The notes: generated by a model from the letters alone, not told the origin. Counted from the stretch's first letter, positions 45,420 to 54,756 are shown. The stretch: 64,000 nucleotides of DNA from Planctomycetaceae bacterium (GCA_041398785.1 JAWKUA010000005.1:186001-250000), one strand, 5' to 3'. Translations and numbers: made by a program.

Positions 45420-46868
45420 CTACACGCGCACGAACCAGCGGTTGCGATACAGCCAGAACGCGATCAGCCAGAACACGACAAACGTCGCCGTCGGCAGCGT
45501 GACTCGCCCGAACACGTCGTGATCCAGGATCCCCGGACCAAACACGCTTTCCAGAAATCCGGCACAGTGAGTTTCGACGATGTGGCGACCGGTCCACGGA
45601 CGAAGCATTTCTCCCAGCAGGTACATCACCAGGGAATTCATCCCCACAACGACCAGCGGAAACGCCAGTTTCTTCAGCGGCAAAACGTCAAACAGCAGAA
45701 AGAACCCGGCCAGCATCCAGATCACGTAGCCGCCGCTGAACAGAACCCAGGACGGAGTCCAGATACGTTTTACAATCGGGCAGACGGTGTGATGCGCCAG
45801 AATTCCAAGGCCAAGGCACAGCGCACCCGCAACGATCAGAATTAGCAGCTTGCGGCCCGACGTGCCGTTGGTCAGCAGCAACTGGCCGCACAGGATTCCC
45901 AGCACAGCCGTGCCGATCGACGGGATGAAATTCAGCGTCGTATAGCCGCCGCGGTTGTAGGTATACGGTTCCGGGTTGGAAAAGAACCATTGTCTGACAA
46001 GACCCGGTTTGTCGGCCGGTGCGATGTTGACCTCGTCAGTGGGCGTGTCATCCGACGTCTTTTCATTGTCCCCCGCCGGCGGATCGGTTTTCGGCGTGCG
46101 AAGTTGTGGCAGCAGCCACTGATCGAAGCGGAAGGCAATGTTGGCGTTTTTCGACCAGGGAGCGAACCGGCCTTCGAAAATTTCACCTTCATCCGCGCTG
46201 GCGCTGTAGGCGGCGTAGTCGTGATCGGCGGGAGGAGGATTCAGAAAAAAGAACAGCCAGTAACCGACAAGAATCGCCGCGAACGCTCCCAACTGAATTC
46301 CCAGTCGGCGCCCCAGCAGCAGATAGGCGAAGAAGTATCCAAGGCCGATCTGGGCCAGAACGTTGGGAAAGATCCAGTTCGTGCGAGCGTTGTTCAGCGA
46401 ATAGAGAAAGACGCCCAGCAGCACCAGAATGACGGCCCGAATCGCCGCGTGCAGCATTCGACCCGCGCGAGATTCGCCCATGGCTTCACGGCGAGCGTAG
46501 GAGAACGGCATCGCCACGCCGACCATGAACATGAATGCCGGCTGGATCAGATCCCAGAACGAGACTCCCATCCAGCCAAAGATGCTTTCCCAGGCCGGAT
46601 GGTCGAAGTGAAATCCCAGAGCGTGAAAGAATTCGTAGTTGCACGTGTTCCACGCGGCGGAATCCGGCGGCAGTTTCGAAAAGTCCGCCAGGCCGAAACC
46701 TTCGGCGGCCAGCATCGTCATGATAAAGCCGCGAAATGCGTCCAGCGAAACCAGACGTCCGGCAGGTTTCTTCTTTTCTCGTCCCGAACGGATCGACGCC
46801 GAATCCGGAGTCCCGGAGGAAGAACGCGACGGGCCGGAGGGAGGTTGCAGCGGATAAGTGTCGGCCAT
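45420..46868 (-). CDS. Membrane acyltransferase, heparan-alpha-glucosaminide N-acetyltransferase-like (DUF5009 type)
   Basis: 482 residues with about ten transmembrane segments. After a proline/serine-rich cytoplasmic N-terminus comes GRLVSLDAFRGFIMTMLAAE, the family start with the D-x-FRG motif. Further segments include FWDLIQPAFMFMVGVAMPFS, LVLLGVFLYSLNNART and LLFDVLPLKKLAFPLVVVGM-NSL. A long polar loop of about 75 residues (GEIFEGRFAPWS...KPGLVRQW) sits between helices. Probably transfers acetyl groups across the membrane to an amino sugar. Single gene. Confidence 0.85.
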   Translation of the reverse strand: MADTYPLQPPSGPSRSSSGTPDSASIRSGREKKKPAGRLVSLDAFRGFIMTMLAAEGFGLADFSKLPPDSAAWNTCNYEFFHALGFHFDHPAWESIFGWMGVSFWDLIQPAFMFMVGVAMPFSYARREAMGESRAGRMLHAAIRAVILVLLGVFLYSLNNARTNWIFPNVLAQIGLGYFFAYLLLGRRLGIQLGAFAAILVGYWLFFFLNPPPADHDYAAYSASADEGEIFEGRFAPWSKNANIAFRFDQWLLPQLRTPKTDPPAGDNEKTSDDTPTDEVNIAPADKPGLVRQWFFSNPEPYTYNRGGYTTLNFIPSIGTAVLGILCGQLLLTNGTSGRKLLILIVAGALCLGLGILAHHTVCPIVKRIWTPSWVLFSGGYVIWMLAGFFLLFDVLPLKKLAFPLVVVGMNSLVMYLLGEMLRPWTGRHIVETHCAGFLESVFGPGILDHDVFGRVTLPTATFVVFWLIAFWLYRNRWFVRV

Positions 46869-47210
46869 GAATAACTCCGAAGCGCGGATGTGCGGGTTTC
46901 GAAGAGATTCAGACTATCCGATGGACCGTCGCGATAACACGATCGGCGGGCAGGAATTCGACCTTCGAGTTTTCGAAGAGCGGCCCGACAGCGAGAACGC
47001 TCCGGATACGCGGCGGGCGGACGCTCCGTTTGCCTCGCGGCGACTGAAAGCAGATTCGGAATTTTGCGTTCATCAACGCACCGGACCCACGAAGACGCTT
47101 CCGTCATTCGTGGGTCCGTATGGAGTTCCTGCTTTCGGCCTACCGTCTGCACGACGGGCCGCTTATTCCAAGCATCCGCCGCACGACTGGACGGAAGTTC
47201 GGTGACGGGA
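46869..47210. other. Intergenic region with a 12-bp hairpin
   Basis: 342 bp between two minus-strand genes. CGGACCCACGAA (47082-47093) pairs perfectly with TTCGTGGGTCCG (47107-47118), leaving a 13-base loop. No T tract follows on either strand. Otherwise nothing recognised; a minus-strand frame through here (46718-47608) is not protein-like. Confidence 0.55.
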
Positions 47211-47783
47211 CTATGGACTGGCGATTGCGTCGACCTGCGACTGCAGCGAGGCTGCGCGGGCGTTGGCGTCGTCGGCCGTGTCCTTGGCGTCGATCGCCAG
47301 AACGATGCCGGCGATTCCCAGACCGACTCCCAGCAGCGTGCCGAGTCCGGCGCCGCCCATCTGTCCGCGAACGACTTCGCTGTCGGAAACGATCGCCGGA
47401 TTCTTGAGTGCGGACGGTGGAGCCTGTTCTTCATTCCAGAACCGAAACGCGGCGGCACCGTGAGGCGCAGCGACGACATGCAGTCCGGGTCGCAGTCCGC
47501 GAAACCGAACATCGCCGGATTCGTCCGTGACGGCCTTGGCAACAGTCTTGTCGGCGAAACGAACCTGCACCGGCTGATTCGCCTGGGCAACACCCTGGCC
47601 GTCAACAATCTTCATTTGCAGCAATCCGTCCGCCTTCAACTGAACATCGCGGACAACCGGTTTCGGGTCAGCGGATGCTTCATCCGCATGACACGACACC
47701 ATTGACAGTGGTTGTGAAAGCACCAGGGCAGCGGTCAGGGTCAAGCGGACAAGCTTCGTCGGAAGAGGCTGTGTGAGTTTCAT
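47211..47783 (-). CDS. Exported carboxypeptidase-regulatory-like protein
   Basis: 190 residues from the ATG at 47783, preceded by a GAAGGAA ribosome-binding site. The signal peptide covers about residues 10-33. A beta-sandwich with regulatory-like features follows: VVDGQGVAQANQPVQVRFAD, AVTDESGDVRFRGLRPGLHV, as in carboxypeptidase regulatory domains. The C-terminus has a glycine-rich hydrophobic helix (AGLGTLLGVGLGIAGIVLAI) and a short coiled tail. Function unknown. Confidence 0.7.
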   Translation of the reverse strand: MKLTQPLPTKLVRLTLTAALVLSQPLSMVSCHADEASADPKPVVRDVQLKADGLLQMKIVDGQGVAQANQPVQVRFADKTVAKAVTDESGDVRFRGLRPGLHVVAAPHGAAAFRFWNEEQAPPSALKNPAIVSDSEVVRGQMGGAGLGTLLGVGLGIAGIVLAIDAKDTADDANARAASLQSQVDAIASP

Positions 47784-47857
47784 TTTGTGAAGTTCCTTCT
47801 TCAGGACAGCAGCGGATAGACAACACGCTGCAACGGGCCTCTGATCAGCGTGCCACG

Positions 47858-48676
47858 TCAGCGTAGTGAAATCTGAAATCGGCGAAAATATGAACCAACG
47901 CCTTTTATGACTAATGGTTGACGGGTGATTGCCCACTCATTGAATGATCCGGGGGCTTCTCCGGCAGATACTGCCAGAAGGTACGTCTTCAGCAGTTCAC
48001 GCGACGCCGGAGAGCCGTTCATCAGGTAGGTAATCCAGGCCCAGCTATCGCGATAGTCGTCGGCGTCCATCTGATCGGCGGACGGAATCTGTTCCAGCCG
48101 CTTCAATCCGGGAGTCCAACCCATTCGCGACTTCCATTTGGTTCCCGCCAGGCGCTGGGAGGCAGCTCGGGCGTCCGGGGCTTCTTCGAAATACTCCGCC
48201 AAACCCTCATCCATCCACAGCGGAACATAGGGCAGCGCCTGGTGCAGCAGGGCGTGAGTGAATTCGTGCCGCAGATCGGTAATCAGAGCCTGGCTGCGAT
48301 AAGCGTAGATCTGAAACACATCGCCGTTGCGATAGAAGATGGCTCGCCGCCGGGCACTTTCGGGAATGCTGTTGGCCAGGTGCGTCCGATATCCCCGCGC
48401 GGAGGAAAACAGAATGATCTGAATCGGTCTGGCAGGCGGCGGAAGTTCCAGTTTCTGACGGATTTCGTCAGCGACGGACTGCAATTCGGTCAGCACGAAA
48501 TCCACATCAATGCCGAATTCGGAGAACACCTCAATCTGCCCGCGGCGTTCATGACGTTCCCAATCCGCGTTGGCCGGACCGGCGACGGAAAGCCGGGCAG
48601 CGGACACCAGGCTCCAAAGCAGCACATGCCGGATCAGTCGCGACGCTTTTGAAGGCTGTGGTTGAGCGTTCGCCAT
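47858..48676 (-). CDS. DUF1570-like gluzincin peptidase
   Basis: 272 residues from the ATG at 48676; a signal segment lies at about 14-37 (HVLLWSLVSAARLSVAGPAN). LRHEFTHALLHQALPYVPLW has the zinc motif HEFTH (H137, E138, H141), and WMDEGLAEYFEEA supplies the third ligand E157, 16 residues later. This matches the peptidase MA-like, DUF1570-type enzymes of planctomycetes. The middle (LFSSARGYRTHLANSIPESA) is the preceding beta-rich part. Probably a periplasmic metalloprotease; substrate unknown. It ends 75 bp from the next gene. Confidence 0.85.
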   Translation of the reverse strand: MANAQPQPSKASRLIRHVLLWSLVSAARLSVAGPANADWERHERRGQIEVFSEFGIDVDFVLTELQSVADEIRQKLELPPPARPIQIILFSSARGYRTHLANSIPESARRRAIFYRNGDVFQIYAYRSQALITDLRHEFTHALLHQALPYVPLWMDEGLAEYFEEAPDARAASQRLAGTKWKSRMGWTPGLKRLEQIPSADQMDADDYRDSWAWITYLMNGSPASRELLKTYLLAVSAGEAPGSFNEWAITRQPLVIKGVGSYFRRFQISLR

Positions 48677-48858
48677 GATCTCTGTCGCCCGGCGGGCACT
48701 TTCGTAAGAAGGTCGGATGTCGATCCGGCGTGTCATCCGGAAAATTTCCGTTCGAATCGAACACCATTCAGCGACACGGTGAATCACGTCGGTGTCTCGG
48801 AAGTCGGCGGAGACCGTCAACGTGATTTTGTCCTGCCACAGCAGCCGAAGCAGTGTCG

Positions 48859-50286
48859 TCAGGCAGCGCGGCGACGGTACTTCGTTGTCAGCCGGGCACT
48901 AGTTTTCACCAGCCGGCAGAATACGTTGTCGCAGGTGCGGGCGATCCGGCTCAGCCACGGTCGGGAAATGTGAATTCCGCGGGGAACAATCGTTCGTCCG
49001 TTATAGTCGAGGTATCGCATGTCATCGCTGTCCGACTCAGCAAACACCGCCAGACGTGCCGCATTGGTCGGGTCCAGGGCAGGCAGGTCCTGTCCCAGCA
49101 TGTTCAGAAACTCATCCATCGTTTGCGGATTGTGCGAGACGTTCAACTGGTCATAAAACGACGGTCCCAGGGCGATGACCGGTTTCCTGAGCCAGCACGC
49201 TTCGACGGTCACTGTCGAACCGAACGTTACCACCGTGTCGCTCCATTCCAGCAGCGCGTAGGTGTTGGCCGTGTCGGTCGGATAGTAGACAACGGTGTTC
49301 GGCAGCGCATCGATGGCGCGAAACGGAGTCGTGATGTCACCGGCGATGTCTGCCTGGTTCGGATGAAACCGAATGCAGAACAGATATTCGGGAAACCGGC
49401 GACAGGCAGCTTCGACCACAGTGGCGTAGTCGGGAAACGGCGATCTCCAGTCAGGTCCCAGAGATTCGAATTCGTCCTGGCTGCTGAGAAACACGGAGAT
49501 CTTCTTTTTGAACCGACCGGCGTCGGGCGGCGAAAATTCGGAAGCGTGCTTCTTGGCATACTTGTTGTGAGCGGGCTGGCGTCGGCGGGCGAAATACGCT
49601 TCAGCGGCTTCGACGTCTGCCGGATGGCTCAACACACGTTTCTGAATCGCCCTGCGATCGTGAGCCGTATGGCCACGGAAGATGATGGGCTGTTGCCGCG
49701 CCGTGATTTCCAGCGTATTGAACGGCAGCCCGGCGGACCTTGCGGCGATCAGACAGAACCGCGAACAGGCCTGACGACCGTTGAACACTTCCACGCGGTC
49801 AGGCTTCCGCTGCTGCAGCACGCGTTTCATGGAGGTCAGCAGACCCAGCGTCGTTTGAAAGTAACGCTTCTTGATGGCACGAATTATGGGATTGCGCGAC
49901 GTGTCGCCGGGCAGTTGCCGGAACGTAGACGTCACGCCGCTCTGAACACCTTCCGCCAGGTCCCGCAGTTCCGTCCACGACACCGGCGACGCCGATTCCT
50001 CAGCGGCCGGCGTCTTCAGCGGAACCGTCGTCAACCCGGCTTCTGCTGCGGACTTTGTGACACAGGAACGGCAAATGAAGCATGTTCCGGGGCTGCCGGC
50101 GAAATTCACGGCGCAGGTGCCGCCGCGGCTGTCGCAATACGTCAGTACGACTTCGCTGCCTGCGTCCTGGAGTTCTTTGGCGCGGGCAATGGCCATCAGA
50201 ATGTGCTTGCGCCACAGCGGATAGGCCGCATGGATCACGACTTTTTCCCTGGTCGCGGTCACGGGCCGGCTGTTGGAGGTTTCCAT
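48859..50286 (-). CDS. Capsule/surface polysaccharide biosynthesis transferase-like protein
   Basis: 475 residues. The sequence VVIHAAYPLWRKHILMAIAR, then NFAGSPGTCFICRSC (three cysteines), VEVFNGRQACSRFCLIAARS, YLFCIRFHPNQADIAGD and WSDTVVTFGSTVTVEACWLR is the GT-B-like C-terminal fold of capsule-synthesis transferases. IRFHPNQ and FGSTVTVEA are the typical nucleotide-sugar contact regions. It lies last in a minus-strand operon with the amidotransferase genes, so it probably acts on the same surface sugar. Separated from the upstream gene by the MITE-like element. Confidence 0.75.
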   Translation of the reverse strand: METSNSRPVTATREKVVIHAAYPLWRKHILMAIARAKELQDAGSEVVLTYCDSRGGTCAVNFAGSPGTCFICRSCVTKSAAEAGLTTVPLKTPAAEESASPVSWTELRDLAEGVQSGVTSTFRQLPGDTSRNPIIRAIKKRYFQTTLGLLTSMKRVLQQRKPDRVEVFNGRQACSRFCLIAARSAGLPFNTLEITARQQPIIFRGHTAHDRRAIQKRVLSHPADVEAAEAYFARRRQPAHNKYAKKHASEFSPPDAGRFKKKISVFLSSQDEFESLGPDWRSPFPDYATVVEAACRRFPEYLFCIRFHPNQADIAGDITTPFRAIDALPNTVVYYPTDTANTYALLEWSDTVVTFGSTVTVEACWLRKPVIALGPSFYDQLNVSHNPQTMDEFLNMLGQDLPALDPTNAARLAVFAESDSDDMRYLDYNGRTIVPRGIHISRPWLSRIARTCDNVFCRLVKTSARLTTKYRRRAA

Positions 50287-50311
50287 TCCTTCATCCCTGG
50301 TGAACGACTAA

Positions 50312-50570
50312 GAACCCCTATCAAAACCTGCGAGAGCCGCGACGTTTGTGGTTGCGTTTCAGGCAAGAAGTGAGAAGGAGACGGGAAATCCCGTCGACGC
50401 CGAGCGCCGCCGCCGCCTGAGACGCAACCACAAACGTCCCGAAGGGTTGTGACGACAGCAGCCGATCTGCGGCGTCATCACTCCTCGACGACATTTGTCG
50501 CCTCGTCATTCTTCCTTGCATCTCGACTACTGTCGCCACAACGCGGCCTCGGAGGTTTTGTTAGGGGTTC
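50312..50570. mobile_element. MITE-like nested inverted-repeat element
   Basis: 259 bp bounded by 23-bp imperfect terminal inverted repeats (50312-50334 and 50548-50570; 21 of 23 match; left begins GAACCCCTATCAAAACC). The trinucleotide TAA occurs directly on both sides (50309-50311 and 50571-50573), as a target duplication would. Inside, 50340-50364 and 50415-50439 form a second inverted repeat (25 nt, two mismatches), and 50380-50395 is a smaller palindrome. No transposase is encoded. Confidence 0.7.
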
Positions 50571-50622
50571 TAATTTGTTCCGCCGTGCAATCGCTGCTGG
50601 AGAAGTCACGCAATTCGCGGTT

Positions 50623-51921
50623 TCAAGCTGCGTTCAGCGGCAGTTCAGCAAGAGACTTCGCTGGCGACGGTGATCTTGTGACGCCTGTGATGCGATCGTC
50701 GAGTCCGTTGCCGCAGACCGTATGACGAAGCCGCCAGCGCCCGTCGCCATCCTTTCCCCACAGATGTGGTGAACGGAAGCGGTCGGTCAGTTCATGAAAT
50801 CGTTCCGGCTTCATGCCGATGTAGTCCATGGTTTCGTCGAAGTAGCGATCCGGAAACTCGCCGTCAAAGCGGCTGACAAGAGCCACACCTTCGTCGCGCG
50901 TGATGTGTCCGTTGCGGATCTCCTGAGACGCGTCGTAGGTGGCTCGTCCGATGCCGAACTTTGTGTACGTCGTGTAGTAGTGCAGATCGTCGATCTTGTC
51001 GTCGATGCTGTTGTACTTGCTGTAGGTACCCTGAGTTCGAAAGGGCCGAGCCCGGAAGCCCGTGTTTTCGACAGCGTAGTAATAGACTTCCTGCGGTGTC
51101 CATTTCAGGTAGTAGCCAAGGTAATGAACCTGCACGTCGGTGCGTGTCAGTTCATCAGCCTGAGCCGGCAGGAAAGACATCAGATCGCTGAGCGGAACGT
51201 TGTATCGTTCGGTCAATTCCCGAATGGAAACTCCGCCCAGATAGATTTCATCCAGGTTTTGAAATGTGTGCCAGGAGCGGTCTCGCAGACTGGAGGCGGT
51301 ATCGGCGATCGGATTGCCGTATTCCGCTTCGTTCTCGCCGTAAAACACCAGCGGAATTCCCAGCCGCGCGGCCAGCTTCGGTGCCAGATTTTTCTGTCCC
51401 AGAATGAATGTCTGGAACGGATGGAACAGGTTCTCGATCGACAGCCGTGTCAGCAGTTTCATCACTCGCCCGTTGCGAGTGAAACTGATGTTGTCGAAGC
51501 CGCCAAGATCCAGCCAGTTCTTCCAGTTCTGATAGCCGTAGTCCGTGTAAAGAATGGGCGGCCAGGTGACCGTCAGCGGATTCATCCCGTACCGGTACTT
51601 CAGCATGTGAGACTGAAAGGCGCTGTCCTTTCCTCCGCTGCCCGGAACGATGCAGTCATAGCTGCCGTCTTTGCTGCGGTGCTTTTCCAGCAGTCGCAGC
51701 AGTTCCTCTTCGCGCTGATGCCAGTCAATTCGTTCCTTTTGATCGGCCACGCGGCAGGCGTCGCAGACACCGGCACTGTCGAAGGCCAGCGTCGTTTTCC
51801 GGGAATGAATCGTGTGCCGAAATTCCACAGCGGAGGTCGGACGCTGATTCGACATCACACAGCGATTACAGAACCTGACGTCAGCCGGAAGGCCATAGTA
51901 CGTCTCAAGTCCGAGTGCCAT
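50623..51921 (-). CDS. N-acetyl sugar amidotransferase (WbpG/PseA-like)
   Basis: 432 residues. VRFCNRCVMSNQRPTSAVEF gives C18 and C21, and GVCDACRVADQKERIDW gives C53 and C56, a zinc-ribbon-like start. DCIVPGSGGKDSAFQSHMLK has the PP-loop SGGKDS (95-100) for ATP-dependent adenylation. VTWPPILYTDYGYQNWKNWL is typical of the WbpG/PseA/LegA group, which converts an acetamido to an acetamidino group on surface sugars using ammonia from HisH/HisF-like partners. Both partners lie directly upstream on the same strand. Confidence 0.92.
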   Translation of the reverse strand: MALGLETYYGLPADVRFCNRCVMSNQRPTSAVEFRHTIHSRKTTLAFDSAGVCDACRVADQKERIDWHQREEELLRLLEKHRSKDGSYDCIVPGSGGKDSAFQSHMLKYRYGMNPLTVTWPPILYTDYGYQNWKNWLDLGGFDNISFTRNGRVMKLLTRLSIENLFHPFQTFILGQKNLAPKLAARLGIPLVFYGENEAEYGNPIADTASSLRDRSWHTFQNLDEIYLGGVSIRELTERYNVPLSDLMSFLPAQADELTRTDVQVHYLGYYLKWTPQEVYYYAVENTGFRARPFRTQGTYSKYNSIDDKIDDLHYYTTYTKFGIGRATYDASQEIRNGHITRDEGVALVSRFDGEFPDRYFDETMDYIGMKPERFHELTDRFRSPHLWGKDGDGRWRLRHTVCGNGLDDRITGVTRSPSPAKSLAELPLNAA

Positions 51922-52000
51922 TGAAGCGTCCTTTCTTCATTCCGGCGTCGGTGTGTTTCGTTCCAGCGCGGCCGAGCCTCGCGTGCCACAGAACGTCTGT

Positions 52001-52020
52001 TGCGGCAGCCTCGCCCTCCC
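52001..52020 (-). repeat. Dispersed GC-rich intergenic motif, copy 4 (partial)
   Basis: On the minus strand this reads GGGAGGGCGAGGCTGCCGCA; the first 14 bases match copy 1 at 506-530 and the rest diverges. It lies between hisH-like and the amidotransferase gene. Confidence 0.45.
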
Positions 52021-52069
52021 AAACGTTCGGTCGCAACATCGCACTCATCTAACGACGCCTGAGAGAGCA

Positions 52070-52771
52070 TTAATGTTTCGCGGGTTGCCGCGAAACCGGT
52101 TCTGGTTGGCCCGGAGCGGAACGGTCTGACAATTCGCGAGCCCAGTTTTTCAGAATTCGCAGACCCGCACCGGCACTTTTCTCCGGATGAAACTGGACGC
52201 CAAGGATATGGCCTCTCCGCACGGCGGAGCAATACCGAATCGAACCGTACGTCGTCGACGTCAGGACGTCAGCCGAATCCGCGGGCACGGCGCAGTAGGA
52301 ATGGACGAAGTACATGAACTCGTCGTCCGCAATTCCTTCAAGCACCCGATCGGCGACGCCTGAATTCGAACGAGCGACCGGATTCCAGCCAACGTTCGGG
52401 ACTCGCAGCCGTCGCCCGGCCAGCGTCTGATCGGGAATTCGGCGAACCGTTCCCGGCAGAATCCCCAGACCTTCGTGCCGCCCGAACTCCTCGCTTTCGT
52501 CAAATAGCAACTGCATGCCCAGGCAGATTCCCAGCAGCGGTTTTCCCGAAGCGGCAAAAGTTCGCAGCGACGAAATCAGGTTCAACTCCCGAAGGCTCTC
52601 CATGGCGTTTCCGAACGCGCCGACGCCGGGAAGAATAATGCCGTCAACCGAATCAAAACTCTGTGGTGACGATGACACGACGGCGTCGATTCCAATGCGC
52701 TGGCAGGCCTGTCGGATGCTGAACAGGTTGCCCAGCCGATAGTCCACAATCTGAATCCGAAGCGTGGTCAT
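52070..52771 (-). CDS. hisH: HisH-like glutamine amidotransferase subunit
   Basis: 233 residues, class I amidotransferase. GIILPGVGAFGNAMESLREL, the nucleophile C83 in LLGICLGMQLLFDESEEFG and the His195-x-Glu197 pair in LGVQFHPEKSA complete the triad. It releases ammonia from glutamine. Its ATG overlaps the HisF-like stop (52768-52771), so the two are translationally coupled. The genomic context with the sugar amidotransferase suggests it feeds sugar amidation rather than histidine synthesis, though a dual role is possible as no other hisH is in view. Confidence 0.9.
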   Translation of the reverse strand: MTTLRIQIVDYRLGNLFSIRQACQRIGIDAVVSSSPQSFDSVDGIILPGVGAFGNAMESLRELNLISSLRTFAASGKPLLGICLGMQLLFDESEEFGRHEGLGILPGTVRRIPDQTLAGRRLRVPNVGWNPVARSNSGVADRVLEGIADDEFMYFVHSYCAVPADSADVLTSTTYGSIRYCSAVRRGHILGVQFHPEKSAGAGLRILKNWARELSDRSAPGQPEPVSRQPAKH

Positions 52772-53631
52772 GCTGGACTCACTTCACAGCGTACCGAGAC
52801 TCCGGCAGCAGCCAGTTCGCGTTTGAGCTGCTGCAATGTCGTGGACTGAATCCGTGTTGTTCCGCGACCGCTTTTCAGGAATTCGGTATTGCCTTCACCG
52901 GGAACGCAGCCGTCGCGGGCGATGTGCCGCAACGCGTCGTAGTGCAACAGGCTGGCGACGGTGACGGCATCAACATTCGCGGCTCGAATGACTTCGATGA
53001 CATCCGCCGGTGATCCGGCGCCTCCGTGAGCAATCACGGGAATCGAAACGCGGGCCGCGATGTTTCGAGTCAGTTCCAGATCAAAGCCGTCACCCGTGCC
53101 GTCTCTGTCGACGGAGGTCGCCAGAATCTCACCGGCGCCCAGTTGTTCGACGGTGGCTGCCCATTCAATGGCGTCGATGCCGGTGTGCTCGCGGCCGTTG
53201 TCCGTGTACGCAAGATACGTCGCGTCCGGCTGACGAATCGCCTCAATGGCGACCACGATGGTCGAAGCCCCGAATCGCCGCGCTGCCTGACGAATCAGCT
53301 CCGGATCCCGAATGGCAGCGGTATTGATGGCCACCTTGTCCGCTCCCGCAGCCAGCGCCGCGGAAATGTCGCCCAGAGTTCTCAGGCCGCCGCCGACAGT
53401 CAGCGGAACAAAGATCTCCTGCGCTGTACGGGACACAAACTCCAGCAGACTGTTCCGCTGGTACAGGCTGGCGACGACGTCCTGATAGATCAGTTCGTCG
53501 GCTCCCGCTTCGTAGTAGTATCTGGCGAAATCTTCGGGCCTGCCGAGCACGCGCAGGCCTTCCAGGTGAATCCCTTTGACAAGATTCGGGCCTTTGATAT
53601 CGAGCCGCGGAATTACGCGAACAGTGCTCAT
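52768..53631 (-). CDS. hisF: HisF-like ammonia-channel protein of the sugar amidation system
   Basis: 287 residues, (beta/alpha)8 barrel. RVIPRLDIKGPNLVKGIHLE has the HisF catalytic Asp11, but position 130, normally Asp in VVAIDAK, is Glu (VVAIEAIRQPDATYL). The remaining core is kept: VPLTVGGGLRTLGDISAALA, ATSVDRDGTGDGFD and VIAHGGAGSPADVIEVIRAA. It also has a C-terminal extension of about 30 residues. The paralogue sits with HisH-like and a WbpG-like gene, as in O-antigen loci. True histidine-pathway activity is doubtful. Confidence 0.88.
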   Translation of the reverse strand: MSTVRVIPRLDIKGPNLVKGIHLEGLRVLGRPEDFARYYYEAGADELIYQDVVASLYQRNSLLEFVSRTAQEIFVPLTVGGGLRTLGDISAALAAGADKVAINTAAIRDPELIRQAARRFGASTIVVAIEAIRQPDATYLAYTDNGREHTGIDAIEWAATVEQLGAGEILATSVDRDGTGDGFDLELTRNIAARVSIPVIAHGGAGSPADVIEVIRAANVDAVTVASLLHYDALRHIARDGCVPGEGNTEFLKSGRGTTRIQSTTLQQLKRELAAAGVSVRCEVSPA

Positions 53632-53700
53632 GGCGGACTCTGAACCGGGGCGGCCGTAGCGCGGTGGAAGGTCAGAACGACCGGCGCTGAGTCCTTCCGA

Positions 53701-54732
53701 TCAATTTGTCGAATGCTGCGGTTCAAGTTCCGTTCCGTATCCGGCAGTTCTGACGGGGACCGTATTTTCAGAGTCATGTTCGGCGGCCACGTCGGTCGCT
53801 CGTTCGCGCTGCAGGATCATGTCCTGCAGAGTGTCGTCCAGTTGTTCGGAGAACCGATCGGCCGCGCGTTCGTTCAGGTGAGTGATGTCCGTGTAGTCCG
53901 CCATCGTGTAGCCGGAATCGAAGGTGCAGTCGACGACGATCGTGTCGCGGGATTCATAATGCCGCAGAAAGTTCATGAATTCCGCAAGCTGCTGTCGGTC
54001 GTAGACCCGCTGTTCTTCCGGACGGATCGGCAGCAGGCACAGGAACACCGTGATATTTCGTTCCCGGCAATGCTGCAGCATTTTTTCGAAGTACTTCACC
54101 TGCAGCGGCAGTCGCTCGGTGCTGCGCTGCACGGTGTCGGTGGCAGACGCCGTGCCCGGCATGATGTATTGCCCGTTCGCTTTGAAGAATGGGCGACCTT
54201 CCGACGATGCGAACAGGTGCTTCGGATTCAGCCCGCGGAAGAGCCCCGGTCGCACCCACCTTCGTTTGTGCCAGAACGGAAGTGCAGGAAAGTCAGCCGC
54301 GTAGGCGTCGTCCAGCAGCGTCGAGTAAACATAGTTCCTGCGGTCGGAATGAAAACTGAACTGAAAGAAGTCGACGCCGGCAATCAGATAGCGAAACGAC
54401 TTGCCGTGATCGTCGAGCCATTTCAGCTTGTAGTACATCTGGTTGAACGAATCGTCGTCGTGCGAAAAGTTGCAGGCCGGCATCGAGAAGCGATCGGGGT
54501 TGAGTCCGCGGTAGATTCGCGAATTCCCCAGCATCAGCAGTTCGAAGTCACGACTGGCCGCGTTTTCGAACGACATCCGGATCTGCTTTTCGACGCTGGG
54601 ACCTTTGGCGTTTTCCAGAAGCTGCTGATGAAACAACAGTCCGAACGGCAGCCACGCGATCAGCGGGCAGAAGAAAAATGTCGCGGCTTTTCGAAGAAAC
54701 CGCGCAATATCCTGAGTTTCCGGATCCCGCAT
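53701..54732 (-). CDS. SGNH-like membrane-anchored partner of MBOAT
   Basis: 343 residues. One N-terminal membrane helix (FFFCPLIAWLPFGLLFHQQL) is followed by ELLMLGNSRIYRGLNPDRF, where GNSR is the GDS-like block with the Ser, and near the end by MADYTDITHLNERAADRFSE carrying the Asp-x-x-His pair. This matches the DUF1574-type SGNH proteins that accompany MBOAT acyltransferases and finish O-acetylation outside the membrane. It starts 24 bp after the MBOAT stop, so they are co-transcribed. Confidence 0.83.
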   Translation of the reverse strand: MRDPETQDIARFLRKAATFFFCPLIAWLPFGLLFHQQLLENAKGPSVEKQIRMSFENAASRDFELLMLGNSRIYRGLNPDRFSMPACNFSHDDDSFNQMYYKLKWLDDHGKSFRYLIAGVDFFQFSFHSDRRNYVYSTLLDDAYAADFPALPFWHKRRWVRPGLFRGLNPKHLFASSEGRPFFKANGQYIMPGTASATDTVQRSTERLPLQVKYFEKMLQHCRERNITVFLCLLPIRPEEQRVYDRQQLAEFMNFLRHYESRDTIVVDCTFDSGYTMADYTDITHLNERAADRFSEQLDDTLQDMILQRERATDVAAEHDSENTVPVRTAGYGTELEPQHSTN

Positions 54733-54756
54733 CGAAGTGTATTCAGAAGTTCGCGT

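Noticed and set aside
46718..47608. A 296-codon minus-strand open frame across the gap before 47211
   Set aside because: Overlaps two supported genes in a different frame and shows low-complexity R/S/P composition.
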